Origin: Desulfobacterales bacterium
GTDB lineage: Bacteria > Desulfobacterota > Desulfobacteria > Desulfobacterales > JAFDCJ01
Length of the DNA stretch: 9,301 bases
Direction: 5' to 3'
NCBI GenBank assembly: GCA_020345785.1
Contig: CP070771.1
Span: 5,331,310-5,340,610 of the forward strand
Positions within the stretch are counted from its first letter, which is position 1, and every line of letters begins with the position of its first letter. The position numbers and the translations under genes are program-made. The notes beneath the pieces are model-generated. The model saw only the letters and a list, made by a program, of their open reading frames with translations, searched no databases and was not told the origin of the DNA. Of this stretch, positions 1 through 8,034 are shown piece after piece.

Positions 1-648
1 GGGGTGTTCTTCCTCATGGACGATGCCTTTAGGGTCGGCGACTATCTGGAGTGTTCTGGCACCAAAGGAACGGTGGAGCACATTTCACTGCGTTCTCTCA
101 GGCTGCGCAACCCGCGGGGCATGGTCTATTTCATTCCCTTCGGCGACCTCAAGCTAGTGACCAACCTCAGCCGCGACTATGTCATCATGAAACTCGACTT
201 CCGGGTGCGCTATGACGCCGACGTTGAAAAGATACGCAAGATTATCAAGAAGAAAGTCTACAAAGTCATTGCGAAAGACCCGGAGCTGGGACCCAAACTG
301 ATGGAACCGATCAAGTCCCAGGGCGTGCGTGAGATGGATGATTCGGCCATGATTATGCGGGTCAAGTACAAAACCAAGCCCGGCGACCAGTTTGCCATCC
401 GCCGCGAAGTTTATCGGCTCATGCAGGAAGCCTTCAAAGAGGAAGGCATCGATTTCGCCCATCGCAATGTCACCGTTTACCTGCCGCCGGAGGGCGGCGC
501 TAAGGCGGCCAAGCAGCCCGACGGCGACGCTCAAGAGGCGGATAATCAGCCCGACAGCGAAATTCAACGGCAGGCTGCCGCAGCGGCAGCGTTGGCGGCG
601 ATTCAGGCCGAAGAGGAAGCAAAGGCCAAGAAGGCACCTAAGAAGTAA
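1..648 (+). CDS. MscS-family mechanosensitive ion channel, C-terminal part (5' end outside window)
   Basis: Small-conductance mechanosensitive channels are inner-membrane homo-oligomers that open under membrane tension to release solutes during osmotic downshock. The frame is open from base 1, so the gene is cut by the window edge; the GTG at base 4 and ATG at base 16 are internal codons. The visible protein starts in the conserved stretch joining the pore helix to the cytoplasmic beta domain (FRVGDYLE, then GTVEHISLRS and YFIPFGDL). The alpha/beta vestibule domain follows, to about residue 165 (from VRYDADVEKIRKII to FAHRNVTVYLP). All transmembrane segments lie upstream. The last ~50 residues are a low-complexity tail rich in Ala, Glu, Gln and Lys that is unlike the conserved core and probably disordered or helical. 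The gene ends 21 bp from the convergent carB stop, with no hairpin terminator visible between them. Family assignment is secure; the exact subtype cannot be told from this fragment. Confidence 0.9.
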   Translation, partial: GVFFLMDDAFRVGDYLECSGTKGTVEHISLRSLRLRNPRGMVYFIPFGDLKLVTNLSRDYVIMKLDFRVRYDADVEKIRKIIKKKVYKVIAKDPELGPKLMEPIKSQGVREMDDSAMIMRVKYKTKPGDQFAIRREVYRLMQEAFKEEGIDFAHRNVTVYLPPEGGAKAAKQPDGDAQEADNQPDSEIQRQAAAAAALAAIQAEEEAKAKKAPKK

Positions 649-669
649 GGGATCTCATTAATTAATCCG

Positions 670-3600
670 CTATCTCAGATAATAATCCTGTAAACACTTA
701 TAGTGGATGGGTTCACTGTTCTTCGCTTTCAGGCCCCGCACAATCGCCTCGGCCGCCGACAGGGTGGTAATGAACGGCACCCGGTTTATAATCGCGGTCC
801 AGCCGATGGTGTACTCGTCCACCCGTGATCGCAGACCCAGCGGCGTATTGATTATCAGATCGATCTGGCCGTTTTTAATATCATCCACCACATTCGGCCG
901 GCCTTCCCTGACTTTCAGCACCGCTGTGACCGGAATTCCGCGGGCGGCGATATACTCGGCCGTACCCTGGGTGGCCACCAGCTTGTAGCCGAATTTTCTC
1001 AACCCCTCGGCGATGGGCAGGGCCCGGGCTTTATCGTTGTCGTTGACACTAATGAACACGGTTCCCGAGCGTGGGATGGTGACGCCGGCCGCTTGAAACG
1101 CCTTAAAAACCGCCTCGCCGAATTTGGGCGCAATGCCCATGACCTCGCCGGTCGAGCGCATTTCCGGACGCAGGAATATGTCGGTTTTGCTAAACCGGTC
1201 AAAGGGAAAAACGGACTCTTTAACGGCCACATAGGGAAGCTGATCTCTGAACTTGTAGCCGATTTCATCGAGTTTTCTGCCGGCCATAACTTCAACTGCC
1301 AGTTTGGCAATCGGGAATCCCGTGGCTTTACTGACAAAGGGAACGGTTCGTGAGGCGCGTGGATTGACTTCCAGCACGTACAGCGTGTCAAACATGATGG
1401 CAAACTGAATGTTGATCAGGCCCTTGACCTTAAGGGCTCTGGCCAACTGGCGGGTATATTGCCTTATATCTTCATGTTGTTCACGGCTTAACAAAAACGG
1501 CGGCAGTACCGCCATGCTGTCGCCGGAGTGAACACCGGCCTCTTCAATGTGCTGCATAATCCCGCAGATTTCCGTTTTTTCCCCGTCCGATATGGCGTCC
1601 ACGTCGAATTCATAGGCATCCTCCAGAAAACGGTCCAGCAACACGGGGTGCTCTTCAGAGGCAGTGACGGCGTGCTGCATGTAGTGTTTCAGCGAGTCGA
1701 TATCATAGACAATTTCCATGGCGCGTCCGCCCAGAACATATGATGGCCTTACCACCAGCGGGAAACCGATACGTTTGCCGACTTCCAGCGCTTCATCGAT
1801 GGAGGTTGCGGTACCGTACTGGGGATGGGCGATATCCAGAGAATCCAGCAGGGCCCCGAAGCGATCCCGATCCTCGGCCAGGTCGATGGAATCCGGCGCG
1901 GTGCCCCATACCGGCACACCGGCTTTCTCAAGGGCCAGGGCCAGTTTCAGCGGGGTCTGGCCGCCGAACTGAATGATGATGCCGTCCGGTTTTTCCAGTT
2001 CGGCCACGTTCAAAACGTCCTCATAGGTCAACGGCTCAAAATAGAGCTTATCCGCCACATCATAGTCGGTGCTGACCGTCTCGGGATTGCAGTTGATCAT
2101 AATGGCCTCAATGCCCAGCGATCTCAAGGCCAGAATGCCGTGTACGCAGCAGTAGTCAAACTCAATACCCTGCCCGATTCGATTGGGGCCGCCGCCCAGG
2201 ATAATGACTTTCTTTTTAGCTGAAGGAGTCGATTCATTTTCAGGGTCATAGGTGGAGTAGTAATACGGGGTATACGATTCAAATTCGGCCGCGCAGGTAT
2301 CAACGATTTTATAGGAGGGCCGCACGCCGTTGGCCTTTCTGAAACTTCTGACTTCCGCCTCGCTTTTGCCGATCAGCAGGGCCAGCTGTCTGTCGGAAAA
2401 CCCCATGCGCTTCGCCCGGATGAGGGTTTGCTGGGTGAGGGTATTGCGTTTCTTGTATTCGGCCGTGATATCGTTTTCAAATTCGGTGAGCTGATGCAGA
2501 TTTTCGAGAAACCAGATGTCGATTCCCGAAACCTGTGATATTTCATCCCGCGCAATACCTGCCTTTAACGCCTGCCATATTTTCAGGATTCGATCCGGCG
2601 TGCCGTATCTCAGATCATCCAGCAACGCGTCCCGCGACAGCCCGGCATAGGCATTCGTATCCACGGCGTGAAAACCGGACCAGCCGTTTTCAAGGGAGCG
2701 CAGGGTTTTGTTCAACGCCTCCTTGAATGTCCGGCCGATGCCCATGGCTTCGCCGATGGATTTCATCTGGGAGGTCAGCCGGCGATCCTCGTCCGGAAAT
2801 TTTTCGAAGTCCCAGCGCGGGATTTTAACGACGACATAATCAATGGCGGGTTCAAATGATGCCGGAGTTTTGCGGGTGATGTCGTTTGGAATCTCATGCA
2901 GATGGTAGCCCACCGCCAGTTTGGCGGCTATTTTGGCGATGGGAAAACCGGTGGCCTTCGACGCCAGGGCGGAGCTGCGGGAGACCCTTGGGTTCATTTC
3001 GATGACCACCATCTCACCGGTTTGCGGATTTAATGCGAATTGAATGTTGGCCCCGCCGGTTTCAACGCCCACCCTGGCGACGATTTTTTTGGCGGCGTCG
3101 CGCATATTCTGGTATTCCACGTCGGTCAATGTCTGCGCAGGAGCGACCGTGATGCTGTCACCCGTGTGAATGCCCATGGGGTCAAAATTTTCAATGGAGC
3201 AGACGATCACAAAATTATCGGCCCCGTCCCGCATGACTTCCAGCTCGTATTCTTTCCAGCCCAGCACCGACTGCTCGATGAGTATCTCGTTTACCGGACT
3301 GGCGCTTAACCCCCATTGAGCGGCCTGGCTGAATTCTTCCCTGTTGTAAACCACGCTGCCCCCGATGCCGCCCAGGGTAAAGGCGGGCCGAATGATCAGG
3401 GGAAATCCGATATTGCGGGCCAGGGCTTCTGCCTCTTCCACCTTATGGACGCAGCCGCCGTCGGGGACGTTCAAACCGATCTCCCGCATGGCGTTGCGGA
3501 ACAGCTCACGGTCTTCGGCCAACCGGATGGTCTCCAGGCCGGCCCCGATCAATTCAACCCCGTAGTCTTCCAGGGCGCCGTTTTGGGCCAGCTCAACCGC

Positions 3601-3894
3601 CAGGTTCAGACTGGTCTGGCCGCCCAGGGTGGGCAGCAGCGCATCCGGACGCTCAATTTCGATAATGCGTGCCACCGCCTCGGCATTGAGCGGCTCGATG
3701 TAGGTGCGGTCGGAAAATTCGGGGTCCGTCATGATGGTGGCTGGATTGCTGTTAATCAGGATAACGATGAATCCTTCTTCCTTGAGTGCCTTGCAGGCCT
3801 GGGTTCCCGAATAATCGAATTCGCAGGCCTGACCGATGACAATCGGTCCGGATCCGATCACCAGGATTCTTTTGATGTCTTTTCGTTTAGGCAT
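670..3894 (-). CDS. carB: Carbamoyl-phosphate synthase large subunit CarB
   Basis: Synthetase subunit that makes carbamoyl phosphate from bicarbonate, two ATP and the ammonia channelled from CarA, for both arginine and pyrimidine synthesis. The 1074 residues match the usual full length (E. coli 1073). Domains in order: ATP-grasp 1 (about 1-400; [17 protein letters not shown] near 14-30, [11 protein letters not shown] at 298-308), oligomerisation domain (about 401-555), ATP-grasp 2 (about 556-935; [15 protein letters not shown] at 567-581, LEVNPRASR at 841-849) and a C-terminal MGS-like allosteric domain (about 936-1074). By alignment from memory to E. coli, the ornithine-site residues appear kept (E784, D792, E893, T1043), as do most IMP/UMP-site residues (K955, T975, T978, K994, N1016). 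The ATG overlaps the carA stop by 8 nt and has AAGGAG four bases upstream, inside the carA 3' end, which indicates translational coupling. No terminator is visible after the stop. Confidence 0.98.
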   Translation of the reverse strand: MPKRKDIKRILVIGSGPIVIGQACEFDYSGTQACKALKEEGFIVILINSNPATIMTDPEFSDRTYIEPLNAEAVARIIEIERPDALLPTLGGQTSLNLAVELAQNGALEDYGVELIGAGLETIRLAEDRELFRNAMREIGLNVPDGGCVHKVEEAEALARNIGFPLIIRPAFTLGGIGGSVVYNREEFSQAAQWGLSASPVNEILIEQSVLGWKEYELEVMRDGADNFVIVCSIENFDPMGIHTGDSITVAPAQTLTDVEYQNMRDAAKKIVARVGVETGGANIQFALNPQTGEMVVIEMNPRVSRSSALASKATGFPIAKIAAKLAVGYHLHEIPNDITRKTPASFEPAIDYVVVKIPRWDFEKFPDEDRRLTSQMKSIGEAMGIGRTFKEALNKTLRSLENGWSGFHAVDTNAYAGLSRDALLDDLRYGTPDRILKIWQALKAGIARDEISQVSGIDIWFLENLHQLTEFENDITAEYKKRNTLTQQTLIRAKRMGFSDRQLALLIGKSEAEVRSFRKANGVRPSYKIVDTCAAEFESYTPYYYSTYDPENESTPSAKKKVIILGGGPNRIGQGIEFDYCCVHGILALRSLGIEAIMINCNPETVSTDYDVADKLYFEPLTYEDVLNVAELEKPDGIIIQFGGQTPLKLALALEKAGVPVWGTAPDSIDLAEDRDRFGALLDSLDIAHPQYGTATSIDEALEVGKRIGFPLVVRPSYVLGGRAMEIVYDIDSLKHYMQHAVTASEEHPVLLDRFLEDAYEFDVDAISDGEKTEICGIMQHIEEAGVHSGDSMAVLPPFLLSREQHEDIRQYTRQLARALKVKGLINIQFAIMFDTLYVLEVNPRASRTVPFVSKATGFPIAKLAVEVMAGRKLDEIGYKFRDQLPYVAVKESVFPFDRFSKTDIFLRPEMRSTGEVMGIAPKFGEAVFKAFQAAGVTIPRSGTVFISVNDNDKARALPIAEGLRKFGYKLVATQGTAEYIAARGIPVTAVLKVREGRPNVVDDIKNGQIDLIINTPLGLRSRVDEYTIGWTAIINRVPFITTLSAAEAIVRGLKAKNSEPIHYKCLQDYYLR

Positions 3895-4993
3895 TGAACT
3901 CCTTCATGTCATTGATAAAGTTTTCAAAAAGATACCGGCTGTCGCGGGGTCCGGGAGCGGACTCCGGATGATACTGGACTGAAAATGCCGGCAGGTTTTT
4001 GTGCCTGAACCCTTCAAGGGTTTGGTCGTTCAGGTTTATATGGGTGATTTCGACGTCGTTTGGCGGCAGGCTGTCGGCGTCGACGATGAAGCCATGGTTC
4101 TGGGAAGTGATTTCCACCGCTCCAGTGGGCAGGTACTTGACCGGATGATTGGCGCCGTGATGACCGAATTTCAGTTTTGTTGTTTTGGCACCCAGAGCCA
4201 AGCCAAGGATCTGATGTCCCAGACAGATGCCGAAGATGGGTTTTTTCCCCAGCAGACTCTTGACGGTGCTGACGGCATATTCAACCGGTTCCGGATCGCC
4301 GGGACCGTTGGAAAGAAAAATCCCGTCGGGGTTCCAGGCGAGCACCTCATCGGCGGAGGTGCTGGCGGGAAATACCCGCAGTTCACAGCGGTGCTGATAA
4401 AGGGCGCGCAAGATGGAAAATTTTACACCGAAATCGTAGATTGCAACTTTGAAATGAAGCGTCTGATCGTGTTTGCTATCTTCGTCCATGGGCCATTCAT
4501 AATTTTCTTCGGTGGTGACTTCTTTGGCAATATCCCTTCCAACCAGTTGTTTGCCGGTCTTGAGCCTTTCCAGCAATACTTCGAACGGTTCATCGGACGT
4601 CGTTATCATTCCCATCTGGGCCCCGTGGTCGCGCAGGTGGCGGGTCAGCTGCCGGGTGTCGATGTCACTGATTCCGACGACACCGTAATATTTCAAATAT
4701 TCATCCAGCGACTTGGTCGCCTGCCAGTGACTGACCACCGGGCTGTATTCGCGAATAATCAAGCCGGCTGCATATATGCGCCTGGATTCGAGATCTTTCG
4801 GGTTTACCCCATAGTTGCCGATCTGGGGATACGTCATGGTCACCAGCTGGAAATGATAAGACGGGTCCGTAATAATTTCCTGGTAGCCCATCATGGCGGT
4901 GTTAAACACCACCTCACCGGCGGTGGTCCCCATCGCGCCCAGTGAAATCCCTTCGAAGTGAGTGCCGTCTGATAAAATTAAACGTGCTTTCAT
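3887..4993 (-). CDS. carA: Carbamoyl-phosphate synthase small (glutaminase) subunit CarA
   Basis: Glutamine amidotransferase subunit that hydrolyses glutamine and passes ammonia to CarB. The 368 residues are close to the usual ~380. An N-terminal CPSase small-chain domain spans about 1-150 ([44 protein letters not shown]). A class I glutaminase domain spans about 182-365, with FLSNGPGDP at 226-234, nucleophile Cys257 in [12 protein letters not shown], and catalytic His342 and Glu344 in [11 protein letters not shown]. All catalytic residues are present. The ATG at 4993 has only a weak AAGG ten bases upstream. The gene is first of the carAB pair and lies 334 bp downstream of argG on the same strand. 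A possible promoter sits inside the repeat-rich spacer (5162 to 5134), so the pair may be transcribed alone, with argG, or both. Confidence 0.98.
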   Translation of the reverse strand: MKARLILSDGTHFEGISLGAMGTTAGEVVFNTAMMGYQEIITDPSYHFQLVTMTYPQIGNYGVNPKDLESRRIYAAGLIIREYSPVVSHWQATKSLDEYLKYYGVVGISDIDTRQLTRHLRDHGAQMGMITTSDEPFEVLLERLKTGKQLVGRDIAKEVTTEENYEWPMDEDSKHDQTLHFKVAIYDFGVKFSILRALYQHRCELRVFPASTSADEVLAWNPDGIFLSNGPGDPEPVEYAVSTVKSLLGKKPIFGICLGHQILGLALGAKTTKLKFGHHGANHPVKYLPTGAVEITSQNHGFIVDADSLPPNDVEITHINLNDQTLEGFRHKNLPAFSVQYHPESAPGPRDSRYLFENFINDMKEFNA

Positions 4994-5011
4994 GGTTTAT
5001 GTGCCTTGTTC

Positions 5012-5064
5012 GTTTGGATCGTTTGGATGGTTTAGATGGTTGAGATCGTTAGGATCGATTGATC
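5012..5064. repeat. Degenerate 9-bp tandem repeat array
   Basis: Five consecutive 9-bp units plus a final 8-bp variant run without gaps from 5012. Units such as GTTTGGATC, GTTTAGATG and GTTAGGATC differ at one to three positions but keep the GTT...GAT frame. The array lies 18 bp upstream of the carA start and so would be in the carA 5' untranslated RNA. Period and boundaries were read directly from the sequence; function is unknown. Confidence 0.8.
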
Positions 5065-5065
5065 A

Positions 5066-5184
5066 TTTCGCCTTTCGCCTTTTACCTTTAACCTGTGAAC
5101 TATCAGCTATGAGCTATTATCATCCAGCATCCGATTATACTCAATCAACCCAACCCACTCAACAATCCCGCAACCCGCAACCGA
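5066..5184. repeat. Degenerate 7-bp tandem repeat array, first block
   Basis: The sequence parses into about 17 consecutive heptamers without a frame break. It begins with TTTCGCC twice, then drifts through TTTTACC, TTTAACC and TGTGAAC to TATCAGC and TATGAGC, then ATCCAGC-like units, and finally AATCAAC and CAACCCG units. Neighbouring units resemble each other while distant ones do not, as if small families had been placed end to end. The period is clearest in 5066-5121 and 5157-5184. There is no coding signal on either strand. Confidence 0.65.
5134..5162 (-). promoter_or_regulatory. Candidate sigma70-type promoter for carAB
   Basis: On the minus strand TTGAGT (5162-5157) is followed after exactly 17 bases by a perfect TATAAT (5139-5134). 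A transcript would start near 5127, leaving about 134 nt of untranslated leader containing part of the heptamer array and the whole 9-bp array before carA. The -35 matches the consensus at four of six positions. Both boxes lie within degenerate repeats, so a chance match is possible. Confidence 0.4.
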
Positions 5185-5224
5185 AAGCTGGGGGGCTGGG
5201 AAGCGAGGAAGCCGGGAGGCTAAA
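5185..5224. repeat. Degenerate 8-bp tandem repeat array
   Basis: Five octamers in a row: AAGCTGGG, GGGCTGGG, AAGCGAGG, AAGCCGGG, then a diverged AGGCTAAA. The block is strongly purine-rich on the plus strand and directly abuts the 7-bp arrays on both sides, apart from a short non-repetitive stretch at 5225-5245. Confidence 0.7.
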
Positions 5225-5245
5225 GCTTGGATCCTTTTCATTCCA

Positions 5246-5327
5246 TTTACGCTATGCGCTATGCTCCATGCTCCATGCGTTATGCACCTATCGCCCGCAC
5301 CTCGCTACGCGTACCCCGCAACCCGAC

Positions 5328-5329
<2 letters not shown>
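5246..5329. repeat. Degenerate 7-bp tandem repeat array, second block
   Basis: Twelve consecutive heptamers in one phase, from TTTACGC at 5246, through TATGCGC, TATGCTC, CATGCTC (5267) and CATGCGT, to C-rich units such as CCGCACC and CCGCAAC. The array runs into the last two bases of the argG stop codon. With the preceding blocks it fills nearly the whole 334-bp argG-carA spacer, which otherwise holds no gene and no hairpin terminator. Confidence 0.75.
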
Positions 5330-6593
<1,264 letters not shown>

Positions 6594-6609
6594 CTATTGC
6601 TCCTTTCAC

Positions 6610-6645
6610 AAAAAGAAAAACCCCGGCAGGTGCCGGGGTTTTTTG
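6610..6645 (-). terminator. Intrinsic terminator / attenuator hairpin in the argG leader
   Basis: On the argG strand CCCCGGC (6638-6632), loop ACCT and GCCGGGG (6627-6621) form a perfect 7-bp GC stem that flanking A and T runs can extend. An eleven-base U tract broken by a single C follows (6620-6610). It ends three bases before the argG Shine-Dalgarno at 6606-6600, so it lies in the leader and would stop transcription before argG. The A run preceding the stem makes it near-symmetrical, so it could also act on the plus strand, although no plus-strand gene ends there. Its 5' arm can instead pair with the end of the leader ORF. Confidence 0.9.
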
Positions 6646-6669
6646 TTTTCCATTCAGGTATCAACAGGT

Positions 6670-6756
6670 TCATATCCGATACAAAAAACACCCGGCCCTC
6701 GTTCGCCCGCGGCGGCGACGGCAACGTATACGGGTGTTTCTTGAAGATTGAATCAT
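6670..6756 (-). CDS. Arginine-rich leader peptide of argG (28 aa, putative attenuator peptide)
   Basis: A short ORF with ATG at 6756 and TGA at 6672-6670, located between a promoter-like element and the argG terminator hairpin. Ten of 28 codons are arginine (residues 6, 9, 11, 13-16, 18, 20 and 27), including four in a row. All six Arg codons occur: AGA, CGT three times, CGC three times, CGA, AGG and CGG. The best ribosome site is AGGA (6773-6770), 13 bases upstream of the ATG, which is long and weak. The composition, the position in front of an arginine biosynthetic gene and the following terminator match amino-acid leader peptides such as those of trp and his operons. The inferred role is that translation speed through the Arg codons reports charged tRNA-Arg. 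The peptide itself probably has no other function. Translation is not proven by sequence alone. Confidence 0.8.
   Translation of the reverse strand: MIQSSRNTRIRCRRRRGRTRAGCFLYRI
6682..6739 (-). promoter_or_regulatory. Anti-antiterminator hairpin (segments 1 and 2) of the argG attenuator
   Basis: Segment 1, AAACACCCG (6739-6731, leader codons 6-9), is perfectly complementary over 9 bp to CGGGTGTTT (6694-6686, leader codons 21-24). The resulting loop holds the Arg codon cluster. The second arm is part of a 15-base segment 2 (6696-6682) that can alternatively pair with segment 3, the A run plus CCCCGGC of the terminator (6645-6632): 14 pairs with one bulged U. Pairings 1:2 and 3:4 can coexist; 2:3 excludes both. 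Positions were read from the sequence; folding energies were not computed. Confidence 0.75.
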
Positions 6757-6790
6757 TTTTTTTGAGATTTCCTGGTTGATGATCGCGGGC

Positions 6791-6819
6791 AATATGACAA
6801 AAAAAAATCAGACTGTCAA
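6791..6819 (-). promoter_or_regulatory. Sigma70-type promoter of the argG leader transcript
   Basis: On the minus strand a perfect TTGACA (6819-6814) is followed after 17 bases by CATATT (6796-6791), which matches TATAAT at four of six positions. Most of the spacer is a run of nine T. Transcription would start near 6784, giving about 28 nt before the leader ORF and a leader of about 190 nt to argG. The placement fits the downstream attenuator exactly. Confidence 0.7.
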
Positions 6820-6824
6820 GTCTG
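6809..6824. promoter_or_regulatory. 16-bp palindrome centred on the -35 box (candidate operator)
   Basis: CAGACT (6809-6814) and AGTCTG (6819-6824) are perfect inverted repeats around GTCA, and the minus-strand -35 box TTGACA lies at the centre. Protein binding here would block the leader promoter. It does not resemble an E. coli ARG box. On the minus strand the hairpin is followed by a T run, so a weak terminator is an alternative reading, but no minus-strand gene lies immediately upstream to need one. Confidence 0.45.
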
Positions 6825-6854
6825 AAAATAAATTGTTGTTTGAAATTGCTTTGA

Positions 6855-8033
6855 ATGTTACTTACACATTTGGAGACCGCCGTGGAAGGCATTCGAACTG
6901 TGCAGTTAGATATACCGCCGGGGATGATTGAATTCGGGGCCGGCCAACCGAGCCCGGGTCTGTTGCCACTGGCGCTGCTGAAAGACGCGGCCGCCCATAG
7001 ATTAAGCGGCCGGGATCTTGGCTTGCTGGCGTATGGCGCCGAGCAGGGCGACGGATACTTTCGTCTGGCCCTGGCCAAATTTCTCAGTGAACACTATCAG
7101 ATTGAGGTCAGTTTTGATGATCTTTTTATCACCGCCGGGGCATCCCAGGGTCTTGATTTGATCAGCACCCTCTTCAGCCGTCCCGGCGACACGATATTTG
7201 TTGAAGAACCGACCTATTTTCTGGCCCTGCGAATTTTTGCCGATCACGGGCTGAACGTTGTCAGCCTTCCGATGGATGAGAACGGTTTAATTGTCGAGGC
7301 TCTGGAGGAAAAACTTTCCCGACATTCGCCCGTGTTTTTATACACAATCCCAACCTTTCACAATCCATCCAGTGCGACCCTTGCGGCGGAGCGGCGCGAA
7401 CGGCTCGTGCAGTTGAGCCGACGGTTTCAATTATTAATAGTCGCAGATGAAGTATACCACATGCTGTCATATTCCGATGCCCCGCCAAAGCCCCTGGCAA
7501 GCCATATTGACAGCAGCCACGTGCTTTCTCTGGGATCTTTTTCAAAAATCATGGCACCGGGGCTGCGTTTGGGGTGGATTCAAGGCGGTACCCAACTGCT
7601 GCAACGTTTCACGGGCTGTGGGCTGCTTGACAGCGGGGGCGGCCTGAATCCGTTTACATCGGGCATCATGCGCAGCGCCATTGAAAACGGACGGCTGGAA
7701 AACCAGCTGAAGAAACTGAAGGCCGCCTACAGCCAGCGTAAAACCGCGCTGGTCAAAGCCTTGCGGGATAAGCTGCCGGAAACGGTGCGTTTCGTCGAAC
7801 CCGGCGGGGGGTTTTTTATCTGGCTGGAATTCCAAGAGGGCATCGATACCAATCATTTGCTGGCTGCCGCTGTTGAACAAAACGTCGGCTTTTTGCCGGG
7901 CGTAAAATTTTCCGCTCATAATGGTTTGAAAAATTTTGCCCGGTTGAGTTTTTCCTATTACGAGGTACCGCAGTTGGAGGAGGGCGCTGGACGGCTGGGG
8001 AAGGTTATTCGGGAATTTATGAAGGAAGAATGA
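6855..8033 (+). CDS. PLP-dependent class I/II aminotransferase (LysN / MocR C-terminal-like)
   Basis: Fold-type I aminotransferase that moves an amino group between an amino acid and a 2-oxo acid using pyridoxal phosphate. It resembles 2-aminoadipate aminotransferase (LysN) and the catalytic half of MocR regulators, but has no N-terminal winged-helix domain. Landmarks: FGAGQPSPGLLP (27-38), TAGASQGLDL (93-102), Asn170 in FHNPSS, Asp198 and Tyr201 in VADEVYHML, the Schiff-base lysine Lys231 in GSFSKIMAPGLRLGW with phosphate-binding Arg238, and the C-terminal carboxylate-binding Arg363 in ARLSFSYYE. All key residues are present. The ATG at 6855 lacks a Shine-Dalgarno; the GTG at 6882 has GGAG six bases upstream and may be the true start, shortening the protein by nine residues. 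It is divergent from argG and converges on the M20 gene with one base between stops. The substrate cannot be read from sequence. Confidence 0.9.
   Translation: MLLTHLETAVEGIRTVQLDIPPGMIEFGAGQPSPGLLPLALLKDAAAHRLSGRDLGLLAYGAEQGDGYFRLALAKFLSEHYQIEVSFDDLFITAGASQGLDLISTLFSRPGDTIFVEEPTYFLALRIFADHGLNVVSLPMDENGLIVEALEEKLSRHSPVFLYTIPTFHNPSSATLAAERRERLVQLSRRFQLLIVADEVYHMLSYSDAPPKPLASHIDSSHVLSLGSFSKIMAPGLRLGWIQGGTQLLQRFTGCGLLDSGGGLNPFTSGIMRSAIENGRLENQLKKLKAAYSQRKTALVKALRDKLPETVRFVEPGGGFFIWLEFQEGIDTNHLLAAAVEQNVGFLPGVKFSAHNGLKNFARLSFSYYEVPQLEEGAGRLGKVIREFMKEE
6872..6875 (+). promoter_or_regulatory. Shine-Dalgarno favouring a GTG start at 6882 for the aminotransferase
   Basis: GGAG lies six bases before GTG 6882-6884, codon 10 of the longer reading. 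No Shine-Dalgarno precedes the ATG at 6855. The shorter protein would begin MEGIRTVQ and still contain every conserved motif. Confidence 0.5.
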
Positions 8034-8034
8034 C

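Noticed and set aside
649..669. Terminator between the convergent channel gene and carB
   Set aside because: The 21-bp gap contains only an AT-rich palindrome (ATTAATTAAT) with no GC stem or T tract.
4001..4945. A long plus-strand ORF (314 codons) opposite carA; similar long ORFs opposite argG and carB
   Set aside because: These are antisense shadows of well-identified genes, with no ribosome site and no family resemblance.
4994..5127. Possible second arginine leader peptide upstream of carA
   Set aside because: Only two tiny minus-strand ORFs (five or six codons) are present, with at most one Arg codon and no terminator hairpin before carA.
6682..6739. The 1:2 hairpin read as a stand-alone intrinsic terminator because T residues follow it
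   Set aside because: The loop is about 36 nt long and part of the T run is consumed in the stem. The hairpin overlaps the Arg codons and is better explained as the anti-antiterminator.
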